Of a stretch of DNA of 64,000 nt, positions 48,705 to 57,081 are shown in pieces (positions within the stretch are counted from its first letter, which is position 1; every line of letters starts with the position of its first letter). Both the position numbers and the translations under genes were made by a program. Source of the DNA: Methanomassiliicoccus sp. GTDB lineage: Archaea; Thermoplasmatota; Thermoplasmata; Methanomassiliicoccales; Methanomassiliicoccaceae. Where the stretch lies: assembly GCA_033485155.1 (NCBI GenBank), contig JAWQJJ010000005.1:124001-188000 (forward strand), in the 5' to 3' direction. The notes beneath the pieces were generated by a model. It had not been told where the DNA came from, made no database searches, and saw nothing but the letters and a program-made list of their open reading frames with translations.

Positions 48705-50000
48705 ATGGACATGTTCGCCTGGAAAAGATCGGCGATCGCCCTGGTGACGACGGGCGCCATCCTTCTGATGTTCACGACCGCGGCATCCGCTATTTCTGGA
48801 GGCCCGATGGCCGTCAGCGGGCATGAGGAGGACGGAAAGGTGGTCCTGAGCTGGCTTCCTCCCGAGACCTCGCCTGCCACCATCAATCAGACCGGTTGTG
48901 ACTCCATGAACATGTCCATGAGCTACATCTACTCCAACTTTACTGCCCTCTACCCCAACATCACGGTGATGCTCCGCGGTGGTGGGAACGACCTGGGCTT
49001 CGCGCGATGGATCGCCGGAGAGTCTGATATCGACCAGGCGTCCAGGGCCATAAGCGTTTCGGAGACGGAGATGGCCATGGCCGAGGGCATGAACGTGACG
49101 GATACCAAGGTCGCTGTGGAAAGCGTGGCGGTCATCGCTGACCCCAGCTCCGGGGTCACCGAGCTATCCTTCGACCAGCTCAGGGGGCTGTTCAACGGAT
49201 CGATCGCCAACTGGAAGGACGTGGGTGGGGCAGACCTGGCGGTAAAGGTGTTAGTGCCGCCGGCCACCGGCAGCCCCAACCTATTTTTCAACAAGTCAGT
49301 CATGGGCGCCTCAACGTTCGCATCCTCTGCGATCGCCATCGATGATGGTAAGGAGCTGGCCAGCGCAGTGGCCAACACCACTGGGGCGGTAGGCTTCGTC
49401 CGAGCTGGTTTCGCCGATCAGACCGAAGCTCGGTGCCTTGCGATCAAGAGCACGGCGGACGGGAAAGCCGTCCTAGGGAACGATACCGCCGCTGCGTACA
49501 ATGGTACCTATGCCCTGTCCCGGTACTACCGCCTGTACACGAACGGCACCATCCAGGGCGCGCAGGCAGTATGGGCGGCATTCATCCTTGACCCCGGATA
49601 CGGGCAGAGGGTCCTGGCCGACAATGGTTTCCTCCCCCTCCAGGATGGGGACAGGGAGAACAGCACTAGGAACGTCGACCTGACCTCCACCGAGGTCGGG
49701 TACCGCATCGTTCGGCAGTCGTCCGACGGATCGTCAGTGACCATCGATGTTAACAGCACCATGTACGTCGATTCCAACGTCACCGCGGGGAGCACCTATA
49801 CCTACGCCGTGAGCGCGATCAACGATGCGGGGCAGGAATCCAGTGCCTCACCCATTTCTGTGACCGTGAACCAAACGGGAGGCTCGCAGGGAACGCCCCT
49901 AGCTGCTTCCATCTCCAGTCTGGGTGTCCTCATGTTGACGGTGACGGCGGTCGTGGCGGTCATGGTGGCGGTAGTGCTGGTCCGCCTGAGGCGCGAGTGA
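48705..50000 (+). CDS. PstS-like substrate-binding domain nested in a split FN3 domain, membrane-anchored
   Basis: This 431-aa protein starts at ATG 48705, placed by a TATA element at 48669-48677 and the signal peptide (AWKRSAIALVTTGAILLMF). Residues 33-53 (GPMAVSGHEEDGKVVLSWLP) are the first strands of a fibronectin III domain. Then comes a PstS-type periplasmic-binding domain (about 60-315; VMLRGGGNDLGFARWIAGES, DIDQASRAIS, LFNGSIANWKDVGG). The rest of the FN3 fold follows (VGYRIVRQSS; GSTYTYAVSAINDAGQE). A C-terminal TM anchors it. It probably binds phosphate or another oxyanion outside the cell. No pst genes are adjacent. Confidence 0.72.
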   Translation: MDMFAWKRSAIALVTTGAILLMFTTAASAISGGPMAVSGHEEDGKVVLSWLPPETSPATINQTGCDSMNMSMSYIYSNFTALYPNITVMLRGGGNDLGFARWIAGESDIDQASRAISVSETEMAMAEGMNVTDTKVAVESVAVIADPSSGVTELSFDQLRGLFNGSIANWKDVGGADLAVKVLVPPATGSPNLFFNKSVMGASTFASSAIAIDDGKELASAVANTTGAVGFVRAGFADQTEARCLAIKSTADGKAVLGNDTAAAYNGTYALSRYYRLYTNGTIQGAQAVWAAFILDPGYGQRVLADNGFLPLQDGDRENSTRNVDLTSTEVGYRIVRQSSDGSSVTIDVNSTMYVDSNVTAGSTYTYAVSAINDAGQESSASPISVTVNQTGGSQGTPLAASISSLGVLMLTVTAVVAVMVAVVLVRLRRE

Positions 50001-50079
50001 GGTTGAAACCCCTTCCGTCCCCCGCTCCTCTCGGCCGAAAAGGTTTAACTAGACCAAGGCAATCACAAGGGTCGTTGCC

Positions 50080-50454
50080 ATGATGCCAGGTATGAGGGGT
50101 GTGAACCCTCGGCAGATGAAGCAGGCCATGAAGCGCATGGGTATCACCACCGAGGATATCAACGGCGTGGAAGAGGTCATCATCCGGACCAAGGACAAAG
50201 AATATGTCATCAAGGACGCCGCTGTGACCGTCATGGAGGTTCAGGGCCAGAAGACGTTCCAGGTCATCGGAGAGGCTTCCGTTTCGCCCAGGTCGGCCGC
50301 TCCCGCGGCGAAGAGCGGGGAGGTCCAGCTGCCCGAGGAGGATATCGAGCTGGTGATGGCGCAGACCGGAGCCGGGCGGGAGCAGGCGGTCAAGGCCCTC
50401 AAGGAGAGCGGCGGACAGCCAGCCGAGGCCATCTTGAAGATCATGTCAGCGTGA
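50080..50454 (+). CDS. nac: Nascent polypeptide-associated complex protein (archaeal NAC)
   Basis: This 124-aa ribosome-associated chaperone forms homodimers at the exit tunnel in archaea. The NAC domain begins MRGVNPRQMKQAMKRMGI and includes VIIRTKDKEYVIKDAAVTVM and the TFQVIGEA strand. A C-terminal UBA domain (EEDIELVMAQTGAGREQAVKA) follows a flexible linker. A TATA-like GGTTTAACTA lies about 30 bases upstream. hypC follows after six bases, giving a probable two-gene transcript. Confidence 0.93.
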   Translation: MMPGMRGVNPRQMKQAMKRMGITTEDINGVEEVIIRTKDKEYVIKDAAVTVMEVQGQKTFQVIGEASVSPRSAAPAAKSGEVQLPEEDIELVMAQTGAGREQAVKALKESGGQPAEAILKIMSA

Positions 50455-50460
50455 GGAACT

Positions 50461-50694
50461 ATGTGCTTAGCTGTACCAGGTCAAGTCGTCTCCGTCGACA
50501 GCAATCAGGCTGACGTCGATTTCGGAGGCGTGGTTAGGAAAGTCAATGTGTCCCTGGTCGACGCCAGGGTGGGCGAGTGGGTCGTCGTGCACGCTGGCTT
50601 CGCCATCGAGAAGATGGATGAGGAGGAGGCACGGGAGACCCTCAAGCTCTGGTCGGAGATGCTGGACCTGGAAGAGGAGATCTCTGGGCAGTAA
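50461..50694 (+). CDS. hypC: Hydrogenase maturation chaperone HypC/HupF
   Basis: This 77-aa protein begins MCLAVPGQVVSV, the invariant HypC N terminus whose Cys2 holds the iron-cyanide intermediate during NiFe-hydrogenase maturation. VNVSLVDARVGEWVVVHAGF and the helical end are also typical. It implies that NiFe hydrogenases are present in the genome, although none is in the window. A hairpin terminator lies just past its stop. Confidence 0.93.
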   Translation: MCLAVPGQVVSVDSNQADVDFGGVVRKVNVSLVDARVGEWVVVHAGFAIEKMDEEEARETLKLWSEMLDLEEEISGQ

Positions 50695-50700
50695 TGAAAT

Positions 50701-50725
50701 AAAAAAGGAAGGGGCGGACCCCTTC
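50701..50725 (-). terminator. Bidirectional hairpin terminator
   Basis: GAAGGGG/CCCCTTC with a four-base loop (50708-50725) separates convergent hypC and the DUF1847 gene and overlaps the DUF1847 stop codon. On the minus strand it is followed by CCTTTTTTATTT, the stronger direction. Confidence 0.65.
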
Positions 50726-51371
50726 AATATTTCTTCAATATCTCCGAGAAGAATCCAGAGTACAGCGGCGCTATCGTATTGTTACCGGTCATGCGGTCCT
50801 TGACCGACAGCGTGGTCACGTAGGCTTTGGAATTCTTCGTGAACAGCATATCATGGCCGACGCAGAGTCCCAGCACGATGTTCAGCTGTGTACCTGCCTG
50901 GTTCAGCAGCTCGGCCTGGTAGACAGGATTGCACACCGACTCCATCTCACTCTTAATGCAGTTCTCCTTGGGAATGTCGAACTCCACCTTCTTCATGGAA
51001 AAGTTACGGCAGATGACCGAGCATACCTCGAACCCTCGGGCCTCCAGCACCTTGGTCAGCTTGATCCCCTCGTCCCTGGCGGCCAGGCAGAATGCCACTC
51101 CGATCTTTTTCCATCCCATCTGGTCGGCGAAAGCCATGATCTCGGATATGCGCGGCCTGATGGGAGTGAGTACTCCATTCACCGGCTGCAAGGTCCCCCG
51201 CTCGACCTTGGCCGCGGTCTGCATGATCTTCTGGGTCTCCGGTTCATGGTAGCGCTCGATAATCTCCTCTCGAGTCACCTCGGAGACGTTGGTCGGGCAA
51301 TCCTTGAATTTGCCGGGCTCGCCGGCCTTGCATCCGGCATCCCCGCACCTATCGCATCTTGGAAAATCCAT
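50724..51371 (-). CDS. DUF1847 metal-binding-type protein
   Basis: This 215-aa protein has an N-terminal cysteine cluster (CDRCGDAGC, then CP) and a core with GVAFCLAARDEGIKL, EVCSVICRNFS and LGLCVGHDMLF, which define DUF1847. The repeated cysteines suggest a metal or iron-sulfur site. The family occurs in anaerobes, including methanogens, and its function is unknown. It is monocistronic, ending in a terminator. Confidence 0.8.
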   Translation of the reverse strand: MDFPRCDRCGDAGCKAGEPGKFKDCPTNVSEVTREEIIERYHEPETQKIMQTAAKVERGTLQPVNGVLTPIRPRISEIMAFADQMGWKKIGVAFCLAARDEGIKLTKVLEARGFEVCSVICRNFSMKKVEFDIPKENCIKSEMESVCNPVYQAELLNQAGTQLNIVLGLCVGHDMLFTKNSKAYVTTLSVKDRMTGNNTIAPLYSGFFSEILKKY

Positions 51372-51481
51372 CAGTTCACCGTTATCGAATCTTTAGGGGA
51401 GTTAATATAGTCTGCCCCAAAATGTGCCACAAGCCTATTTTATTGAAAAAGCTTAAAAAGGAAGAATGAAGGGGTTTAGGC

Positions 51482-52423
51482 TCAGTGCTTGGATAGCCGG
51501 ATGAGCTCGTCCCACTTGCGGTCCACGTTGGCCTGGATCTCCTCGACCAGCGCGGAGTGCTTGGGATCCATAAGGTGCTTGAAGCGGCCCTGGGACTTCA
51601 GCCAGTCCATGATCGGGCGCTTCTCCGCCTTGCCCTCGGCGATGCGCTTGCTCTCAGCGGTGATCCTCCACTTGCCGTTGTCGTACTCGTAGAGAGGCCA
51701 CAGGCAGGTCTCCACCGCTAGTTTGGACATATCGATGGTCAGCGCCGAGTCGTACCTCCACCCGCGGGGGCAGGGTGAGATGACGTTGAGAAAGGCGGGG
51801 CCGCCTGCCTCAAAGCCCTTGGCGGCCTTCTCGATCAGGTCCTTCCAGTTGTGCGGGGACGCCTGAGCGGCGTACGGCAGTTCATGGGCGGCGACAATCT
51901 TGGTGATGTCCTTGGGGAACTCCCGCTTCCCGGGAATGCAGGTGCCCGATGGGCAGGTCGTGGTAGACGCTCCCTTCTCGGTCGCCCCGCTCCTTTGGAT
52001 GCCGGTGTTCATGTACGCCTCATTGTTCATGCACACAAAGAGGAACTGGTGACCGCGCTCGATGGCCCCGGACAGCGCCTGGAAACCGATATCGTAGGTC
52101 GCACCGTCGCCGGCGAAGCAGACGAAACGCATGTCATCCTTAATCTTTCCCTTACGCTTGAGCACGCGGTACGCCGATTCGACCCCGGAGATCGTGGCGG
52201 CGGTATTCTCGAACGCACTGTGGATCCATGGGACGTTCCATGAGGAATACGGGTAGCCAGAGGTGGAGACCTCGAAGCACCCAGTGGCGTTAGACACGAC
52301 CACCGGCTTATCCGTCGCCAGGAGCACCTGCTTAGCGACAACAGGCTCCGAGCAACCGGCACACAGGCGGTGACCCTCGGTGAGCCTGACCGGCTTGGCC
52401 GTCATCTCCTTGATGGATATCAT
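51482..52423 (-). CDS. porB: Pyruvate:ferredoxin oxidoreductase beta subunit
   Basis: This 313-aa thiamine-diphosphate-binding subunit has GHRLCAGCSEP at the N terminus (cysteines for an iron-sulfur cluster), the TPP motif FAGDGATYDIGFQALSGA and MNNEAYMNTGIQRSGATE are diagnostic for PorB. The FLNVISPCPRGWRYD segment supplies a further Cys. It is the last gene of porGDAB. The complex links pyruvate and acetyl-CoA, and in a methanogen it mostly runs in the reductive direction for biosynthesis. Confidence 0.94.
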   Translation of the reverse strand: MISIKEMTAKPVRLTEGHRLCAGCSEPVVAKQVLLATDKPVVVSNATGCFEVSTSGYPYSSWNVPWIHSAFENTAATISGVESAYRVLKRKGKIKDDMRFVCFAGDGATYDIGFQALSGAIERGHQFLFVCMNNEAYMNTGIQRSGATEKGASTTTCPSGTCIPGKREFPKDITKIVAAHELPYAAQASPHNWKDLIEKAAKGFEAGGPAFLNVISPCPRGWRYDSALTIDMSKLAVETCLWPLYEYDNGKWRITAESKRIAEGKAEKRPIMDWLKSQGRFKHLMDPKHSALVEEIQANVDRKWDELIRLSKH

Positions 52424-53580
52424 TGCTTCACCCCCAGATAATTGATGTTCTTGGCCGTCCCGGCCTCCATCTCCCTGAACACGACCTTCAGGTCCTCGAC
52501 CCCCACGTCCCTGCCTCCGAGACCATAAACATAGTTCACAGTCCGAGGGTGAATGCGGTTGTCGAACTCGGCCGAGCGCACGTCGGAGAACAGCGGCCCG
52601 ACAGCTCCGAAGCTTATGACCCGGTCCATGACCGCCACGGCCTTCTTACCCTCAAGGGCCTTTGCGATCTCCTGGTAGGGGAACGGACGGAACAGCCGCA
52701 CCTTGATGCAGCCGACCTTGTGACCCTCCTTGCGGAGGTCATCGACCACGGCCTTCAGCGTGCCGGCGGTGGAACCCATGGCCACCGCCACGTATTCGGC
52801 GTCGTCGACCATGTACTTCTCGATAAGATCGTACTTCCGTCCGGTCAGCTTCTCGAACTCGGCGGCGACCTCCTTGAACACCGGGATGACGTTGTTCATG
52901 GCCATGGCTTGCTGGTACTTGTGCTCGTAGTAGTAGTCAGGCATGTCGAATGGCCCGTAGGAATGGGGGTTCTTCCAGTCCAGTAGGGGCAGAAGCGGCT
53001 TGTACTCCCCGACGAACTTCTTGACCTGGTCGTCCTCCACGGGGGTGAAGGACTCGATAGCATGGGTCACAATGAACCCGTCCAGACAGTTCATCACCGG
53101 CAGGTGGACGTCGGGATGCTCGGCGATGCGGAAGGACATCAGAGAGTTATCGTAGGCCTCCTGCACGTTCTCGGCGAAGATCTGCACCCAGCCGCTGTCC
53201 CTCGAGCCCATGGCATCGGAGTGGTCACAGTGGATGTTGATCGGCCCGGAGAGCGCCCGGTTGGCCACGGTCATGACGATCGGCAAGCGCATGGAAGCGG
53301 CGATGTAAAGCATCTCCCACATGAACGCCAGGCCGGCCGAGGCGGTCGCGGTGACCGATCTGGCACCAGCGGCGGCGGCACCGATGCAGATGCTCATGGA
53401 GCTGTGCTCCGATTCGCTGCACACGTACTCGGTGTCGACCTCGCCGTCGGCGACGTAGTCCGAGAACGCTTCCACAATGATGGTCTGCGGCGTAATGGGG
53501 TACGACGCGCACACATCCGGGTTTATCTGCTTCCAGGACAGAGCCACTGCCTGGTCCCCGTTCGCTGCGATCCTCTTCAC
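52420..53580 (-). CDS. porA: Pyruvate:ferredoxin oxidoreductase alpha subunit
   Basis: This 386-aa subunit has the conserved opening NGDQAVALSWKQINPDVCASYPITPQT and YVCSESEHSSMS, which form the pyruvate/TPP site. I chose the GTG at 53580 because it overlaps the porD stop (GTGA) and has GAGGGAGA upstream. The longer frame runs into porD. Its end overlaps porB by four bases. Confidence 0.93.
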   Translation of the reverse strand: MKRIAANGDQAVALSWKQINPDVCASYPITPQTIIVEAFSDYVADGEVDTEYVCSESEHSSMSICIGAAAAGARSVTATASAGLAFMWEMLYIAASMRLPIVMTVANRALSGPINIHCDHSDAMGSRDSGWVQIFAENVQEAYDNSLMSFRIAEHPDVHLPVMNCLDGFIVTHAIESFTPVEDDQVKKFVGEYKPLLPLLDWKNPHSYGPFDMPDYYYEHKYQQAMAMNNVIPVFKEVAAEFEKLTGRKYDLIEKYMVDDAEYVAVAMGSTAGTLKAVVDDLRKEGHKVGCIKVRLFRPFPYQEIAKALEGKKAVAVMDRVISFGAVGPLFSDVRSAEFDNRIHPRTVNYVYGLGGRDVGVEDLKVVFREMEAGTAKNINYLGVKQ

Positions 53581-53840
53581 TGCTCTCCCTCCTCGACCAT
53601 AACGATAGCGTTCTTGGGGCATTGGTTGGCGCAGATGCCACAGCCCTTACAATGAGATAGCTTGATTCCCTTCATCTCTCCGCCCTCGACCAGGATGGAG
53701 TTGTCCGGGCAGTACATCCAACAGAACATGCAGTTGATGCACTTCTCCTTATCCACGACCGGCCGCTTGGACCTCCAGGAGCCGGTCTTGTATTCCTTGG
53801 CAGTGCCAGGTTCCATGATGACGGTAATCTTAGCGGACAT
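53577..53840 (-). CDS. porD: Pyruvate:ferredoxin oxidoreductase delta subunit (2x4Fe-4S ferredoxin)
   Basis: This 87-aa protein has two CxxCxxCxxxCP motifs (CINCMFCWMYCP, residues 34-45; CKGCGICANQCP, residues 64-75) that pass electrons to ferredoxin. The ATG overlaps the porG stop in a TGATG arrangement. A large same-strand frame in another register covers it and part of porG but is a shadow apart from this region. Confidence 0.93.
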   Translation of the reverse strand: MSAKITVIMEPGTAKEYKTGSWRSKRPVVDKEKCINCMFCWMYCPDNSILVEGGEMKGIKLSHCKGCGICANQCPKNAIVMVEEGEQ

Positions 53841-54391
53841 CAGTCCACCTCCTCGTAGGCACGCTCGACGCTGAGGATGTTCTTCTCCACGACCTTCTCC
53901 GGGAGCTTTCCGCCCAGCTTGTTGCGCAGCTCCTTCTTGATGCTGTCCAGCTCCAGGACGCCTGAGACCTTGACCAGCGCGCCCAGCATGGCGGTGTTGG
54001 CCAATGGCTTCCCTATAGTCTCCAGGGCGATCTTGGTCGCGTTCACGGCATGAACGTCCAGATCGGTCGCCAAAGCCCGTCTCAGGCTCTCTTTGCCCTC
54101 GGCGTAGTTGGCCACCAGTGCGCCTTCCTTCTTCATCCCCTCGAGCACGTTGATGTTGCCGATGAGGGTAGGGTCCAGCACGACAACGTAGTCGGGGAAG
54201 TAGACCTGGCTGTGCACCTTGATGGGCTCCTCGGAAATGCGGGCGAATGCCCGGATGGGAGCTCCCATCCTTTCCGGCCCGAACTCGGGGAAGGCCTTCA
54301 TGTACTTGCCCTCTTCGAGCGCGGCACCGGCCAGGATCTCGTTCGCGGTGACAACTCCTTGTCCACCCCTGCCGTGCCATCTTATCTCCAT
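53840..54391 (-). CDS. porG: Pyruvate:ferredoxin oxidoreductase gamma subunit
   Basis: This 183-aa subunit begins EIRWHGRGGQGVVTANEILA, the family signature, with FPEFGPERMGAPIRAFARIS following. I chose the ATG at 54391, three bases after GAGG; a TTG at 54400 would add three residues. It heads the porGDAB operon. Its promoter is the TTATATATT element on the minus strand near 54433-54441. Confidence 0.93.
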   Translation of the reverse strand: MEIRWHGRGGQGVVTANEILAGAALEEGKYMKAFPEFGPERMGAPIRAFARISEEPIKVHSQVYFPDYVVVLDPTLIGNINVLEGMKKEGALVANYAEGKESLRRALATDLDVHAVNATKIALETIGKPLANTAMLGALVKVSGVLELDSIKKELRNKLGGKLPEKVVEKNILSVERAYEEVD

Positions 54392-54400
54392 GGTCCTCAA

Positions 54401-54755
54401 CTTAGTCCCTCGCTGGGCTCCGTGTAATCTTGAAAATATATAACCTTATCTTAAAAACGGCTATTTATTGCCCAAATTTCTTCGATTAAGCATATAGAGG
54501 AGAGAGTTATTCGGAAACGATTGAAGGATATCGCAGCTGACTGCATACCCAGTATATGCTTACCATCCGGAGATCGCTAACGTCCAGTTCCTCGGCCTTC
54601 CCGCGGACCCAGGCGGTCCGCGGCCTGGAAGGGGCGATACGGCCAGTATATTTTAAAAAATTTCGATAGATGTCCTGCAAAAGATTAGGTTTAAGACCAT
54701 TGACTTTATGTTGGCGATGCTCCATGCAATCACAGGAGTCGACCGGGGATCGTAC
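54401..54755. promoter_or_regulatory. Divergent por/pps control region with repeats and a strong hairpin
   Basis: This 355-base gap between porG and ppsA contains the por TATA (54433-54441) and the ppsA TATA (TATATTTTAAAAAA, 54647-54660). A direct repeat CCAGTATAT occurs at 54549-54557 and 54643-54651. A perfect nine-base-pair hairpin CCGCGGACC/GGTCCGCGG (54601-54623, loop CAGGC) lies between the repeats, extended by CCTTC/GGAAGG. The repeat may mark tandem promoters or a regulator site, and the hairpin may belong to a short RNA started at the first copy. A 134-aa minus-strand frame here looks spurious. Confidence 0.4.
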
Positions 54756-57062
54756 ATGAGACGGATCATGAGCATCAAAGACCTTGGAGTAAATGACATT
54801 CCGATCGCAGGCGGCAAAGCCGCAAATCTGGGAGAGCTTACCTCCGCGGGGTTCAAGGTCCCGCCGGGATTCGTTCTGACGACGGAGTCGTATGATTACT
54901 ATCTCACTCACAACGACCTGACCACGGTCATCGAGAAGGCCCTGGCTGGCCTGGATGTATCATCGGATGCCTCCTTGCAGGAGGCTTCCGGCAAGATCCG
55001 CAAGGCGTTCGAGGAGGGCGATATGCCCAAGGACCTCGAGACCGCCATACTGGAGGAGTACAAGAAGCTGGGCAAGGGCAAGAACCCCCTTGTAGCAGTC
55101 CGCTCCAGTGCCACCGCCGAGGACCTTCCCACCGCGTCCTTCGCCGGACAGCAGGATACCTACCTCAACGTGTCTGAGCCAGCATCCCTCCTTCTGAGCG
55201 TCAAGAAGTGCTGGGCCTCCCTGTTCACCCCCCGGGCCATCGCCTATCGGGTGTCTAAGCACTTCGAGCACGACAAGGTTAAGCTTGCCGTCGTGGTCCA
55301 GCGCATGGTCAACTCTGACATCTCCGGGATCATGTTCACCATTGACCCGAACTCCGAGCTGCCCCACATCATTATCGAGGCCGGTTACGGTCTGGGAGAG
55401 GCGTTGGTGGGCGGCAAGGTCACTCCCGATACCTATGTCGTCGACAAGTTCCACAGCAAAATCCTCAACCGCCGCATCTCCAACCAGACCTGGAAGCTGG
55501 TCCGGGGGGAGAGCGGGGAGTGCATGCGCAAGGACGTGCCCGTGGAGCTCGCGAAGCGGCAGAAACTCACCGACGAGCAGATCCTGAAGCTTGCCGACAC
55601 TGGCAACCAGATCGAAATGCACTACGGCAGGCCGATGGACATCGAGTGGGCCATGGAGGGCGACGATATGTTCATCGTCCAGGCCCGGCCAGTCACCACC
55701 CTGACCAACGGCAACGGGAACAAGGAGCCCAAGAAGGAGGAGAAACTAGAGTCCGCCCGTAACATCCTGATCAAGGGCCTGGGAGCCAGTCCCGGCAAGG
55801 CCTGCGGACCGGTGCGGATCTACACCGACGACATGAGCCTGGACGCTGTCAAGCAGGGCGATGTCCTGGTCACCCAGATGACCACTCCTGACATGGTACC
55901 GGCGATGACCCGGGCGATCGCCATCGTCACCGACGAGGGTGGAATGACCTGCCATGCTGCGATTGTGGCTCGCGAACTCGGGATACCCTGCATTGTCGGT
56001 GCTATCGAGGCCACCAAGGTACTGAAGAATGGTATGGGCGTCACCGTCCACGGGCAGATGGGCGTAGTGTACGAGGGTCTGGAGAAGGAAGAAAAACCTG
56101 CCACCGTAGTAGCGGCCGCTGCGGCGACCGCTGTGGCCACGCCGATCACCGCTACCAAGATCATGGTCAATGTCGGCGTACCGCAGAAGGCCGAGGAGTA
56201 TGCCCAGCTGCCAGTGCAGGGCGTCGGCCTGATGCGCATCGAGTTCCTCTTCACCTCATATATTCAGGAGCATCCATGCGCGCTGATCGAGCAGGGCAGG
56301 GAAGACGAGCTTGTAGAGAAGCTGTCCCAAGGCATCGCCATGGTGGCCAAGGCCTTCTACCCCCGCCCCATCATCCTTAGGACTAGCGACTTCAAGACCA
56401 ACGAGTATCACGACATGAAGGGCGGCTCAAAATACGAACCGAAGGAGCAGAACCCCATGATCGGCTGGCGCGGCTGCTCACGGTATGTATCAGACAGCTA
56501 CCGGGCGGCGTTTCTCGCGGAACTCAAGGCAGTCAAGAAGGCGCGCGACGAGATGGGCCTGAAGAACGTCTGGGTCATGCTACCGTTCGTTCGCACGGTG
56601 GATGAGGTCAAGCAGATCGAGAAGATGATGAACGGGGTGGGTCTGTACCGGGGCAACGACTTCAAGCTCTATCTCATGGCCGAGGTACCGGTGATCGTCT
56701 TCATGGCCGAGGAATTCGCCTCCGTGTGCGACGGTTTCTCCATCGGATCGAACGACCTTACCCAGCTGACCATGGGCGCGGATCGCGACTCGGACATCCT
56801 GGGCCGGATGGGCTACTTCGACGAAAGGTATCCGGCGATCAAGCGGGCCATCGCCCACCTGATCAAGCATGCCCATGCCAAGGGCATACCGGTCGGCATA
56901 TGCGGGCAGGCGCCCTCGGTATATCCGGAGTTCTGTGAGTTCCTGGTGCGCTCGGGAATCGACTCAATCTCGTTGAACGCGGATACCGTGGTGAAGACCA
57001 TCAACTATGTCGCCGCGGCCGAGCAAAGGATGATCCTGGAGTTGATAAGGAAGCAGCTCTAA
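54756..57062 (+). CDS. ppsA: Phosphoenolpyruvate synthase
   Basis: Makes PEP from pyruvate and ATP, the gluconeogenic step after POR. The protein is about 768 aa from ATG 54756 (ATG 54768 is also possible). Domains are: ATP-grasp (IPIAGGKAANLGELTSAGF; AVRSSATAEDLPTASFAGQQ), the swivelling phospho-His domain (GGMTCHAAIVARELGIP), and the C-terminal PEP/pyruvate barrel (GLMRIEFLF, RTSDFKTNEY, GSNDLTQLTMGADRDS, GICGQAPS). An Ala-rich insertion links the last two, as in other archaeal PpsA. It is divergent from por, so both may share regulation. Confidence 0.95.
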   Translation: MRRIMSIKDLGVNDIPIAGGKAANLGELTSAGFKVPPGFVLTTESYDYYLTHNDLTTVIEKALAGLDVSSDASLQEASGKIRKAFEEGDMPKDLETAILEEYKKLGKGKNPLVAVRSSATAEDLPTASFAGQQDTYLNVSEPASLLLSVKKCWASLFTPRAIAYRVSKHFEHDKVKLAVVVQRMVNSDISGIMFTIDPNSELPHIIIEAGYGLGEALVGGKVTPDTYVVDKFHSKILNRRISNQTWKLVRGESGECMRKDVPVELAKRQKLTDEQILKLADTGNQIEMHYGRPMDIEWAMEGDDMFIVQARPVTTLTNGNGNKEPKKEEKLESARNILIKGLGASPGKACGPVRIYTDDMSLDAVKQGDVLVTQMTTPDMVPAMTRAIAIVTDEGGMTCHAAIVARELGIPCIVGAIEATKVLKNGMGVTVHGQMGVVYEGLEKEEKPATVVAAAAATAVATPITATKIMVNVGVPQKAEEYAQLPVQGVGLMRIEFLFTSYIQEHPCALIEQGREDELVEKLSQGIAMVAKAFYPRPIILRTSDFKTNEYHDMKGGSKYEPKEQNPMIGWRGCSRYVSDSYRAAFLAELKAVKKARDEMGLKNVWVMLPFVRTVDEVKQIEKMMNGVGLYRGNDFKLYLMAEVPVIVFMAEEFASVCDGFSIGSNDLTQLTMGADRDSDILGRMGYFDERYPAIKRAIAHLIKHAHAKGIPVGICGQAPSVYPEFCEFLVRSGIDSISLNADTVVKTINYVAAAEQRMILELIRKQL

Positions 57063-57081
57063 ACAATACGGGCCGGCGGGC

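Noticed and set aside
54507-54911. 134-aa minus-strand frame over the por/pps spacer and the ppsA start
   Set aside because: It covers the ppsA promoter and coding start, has no ribosome site or recognised motif, and is best explained by chance.
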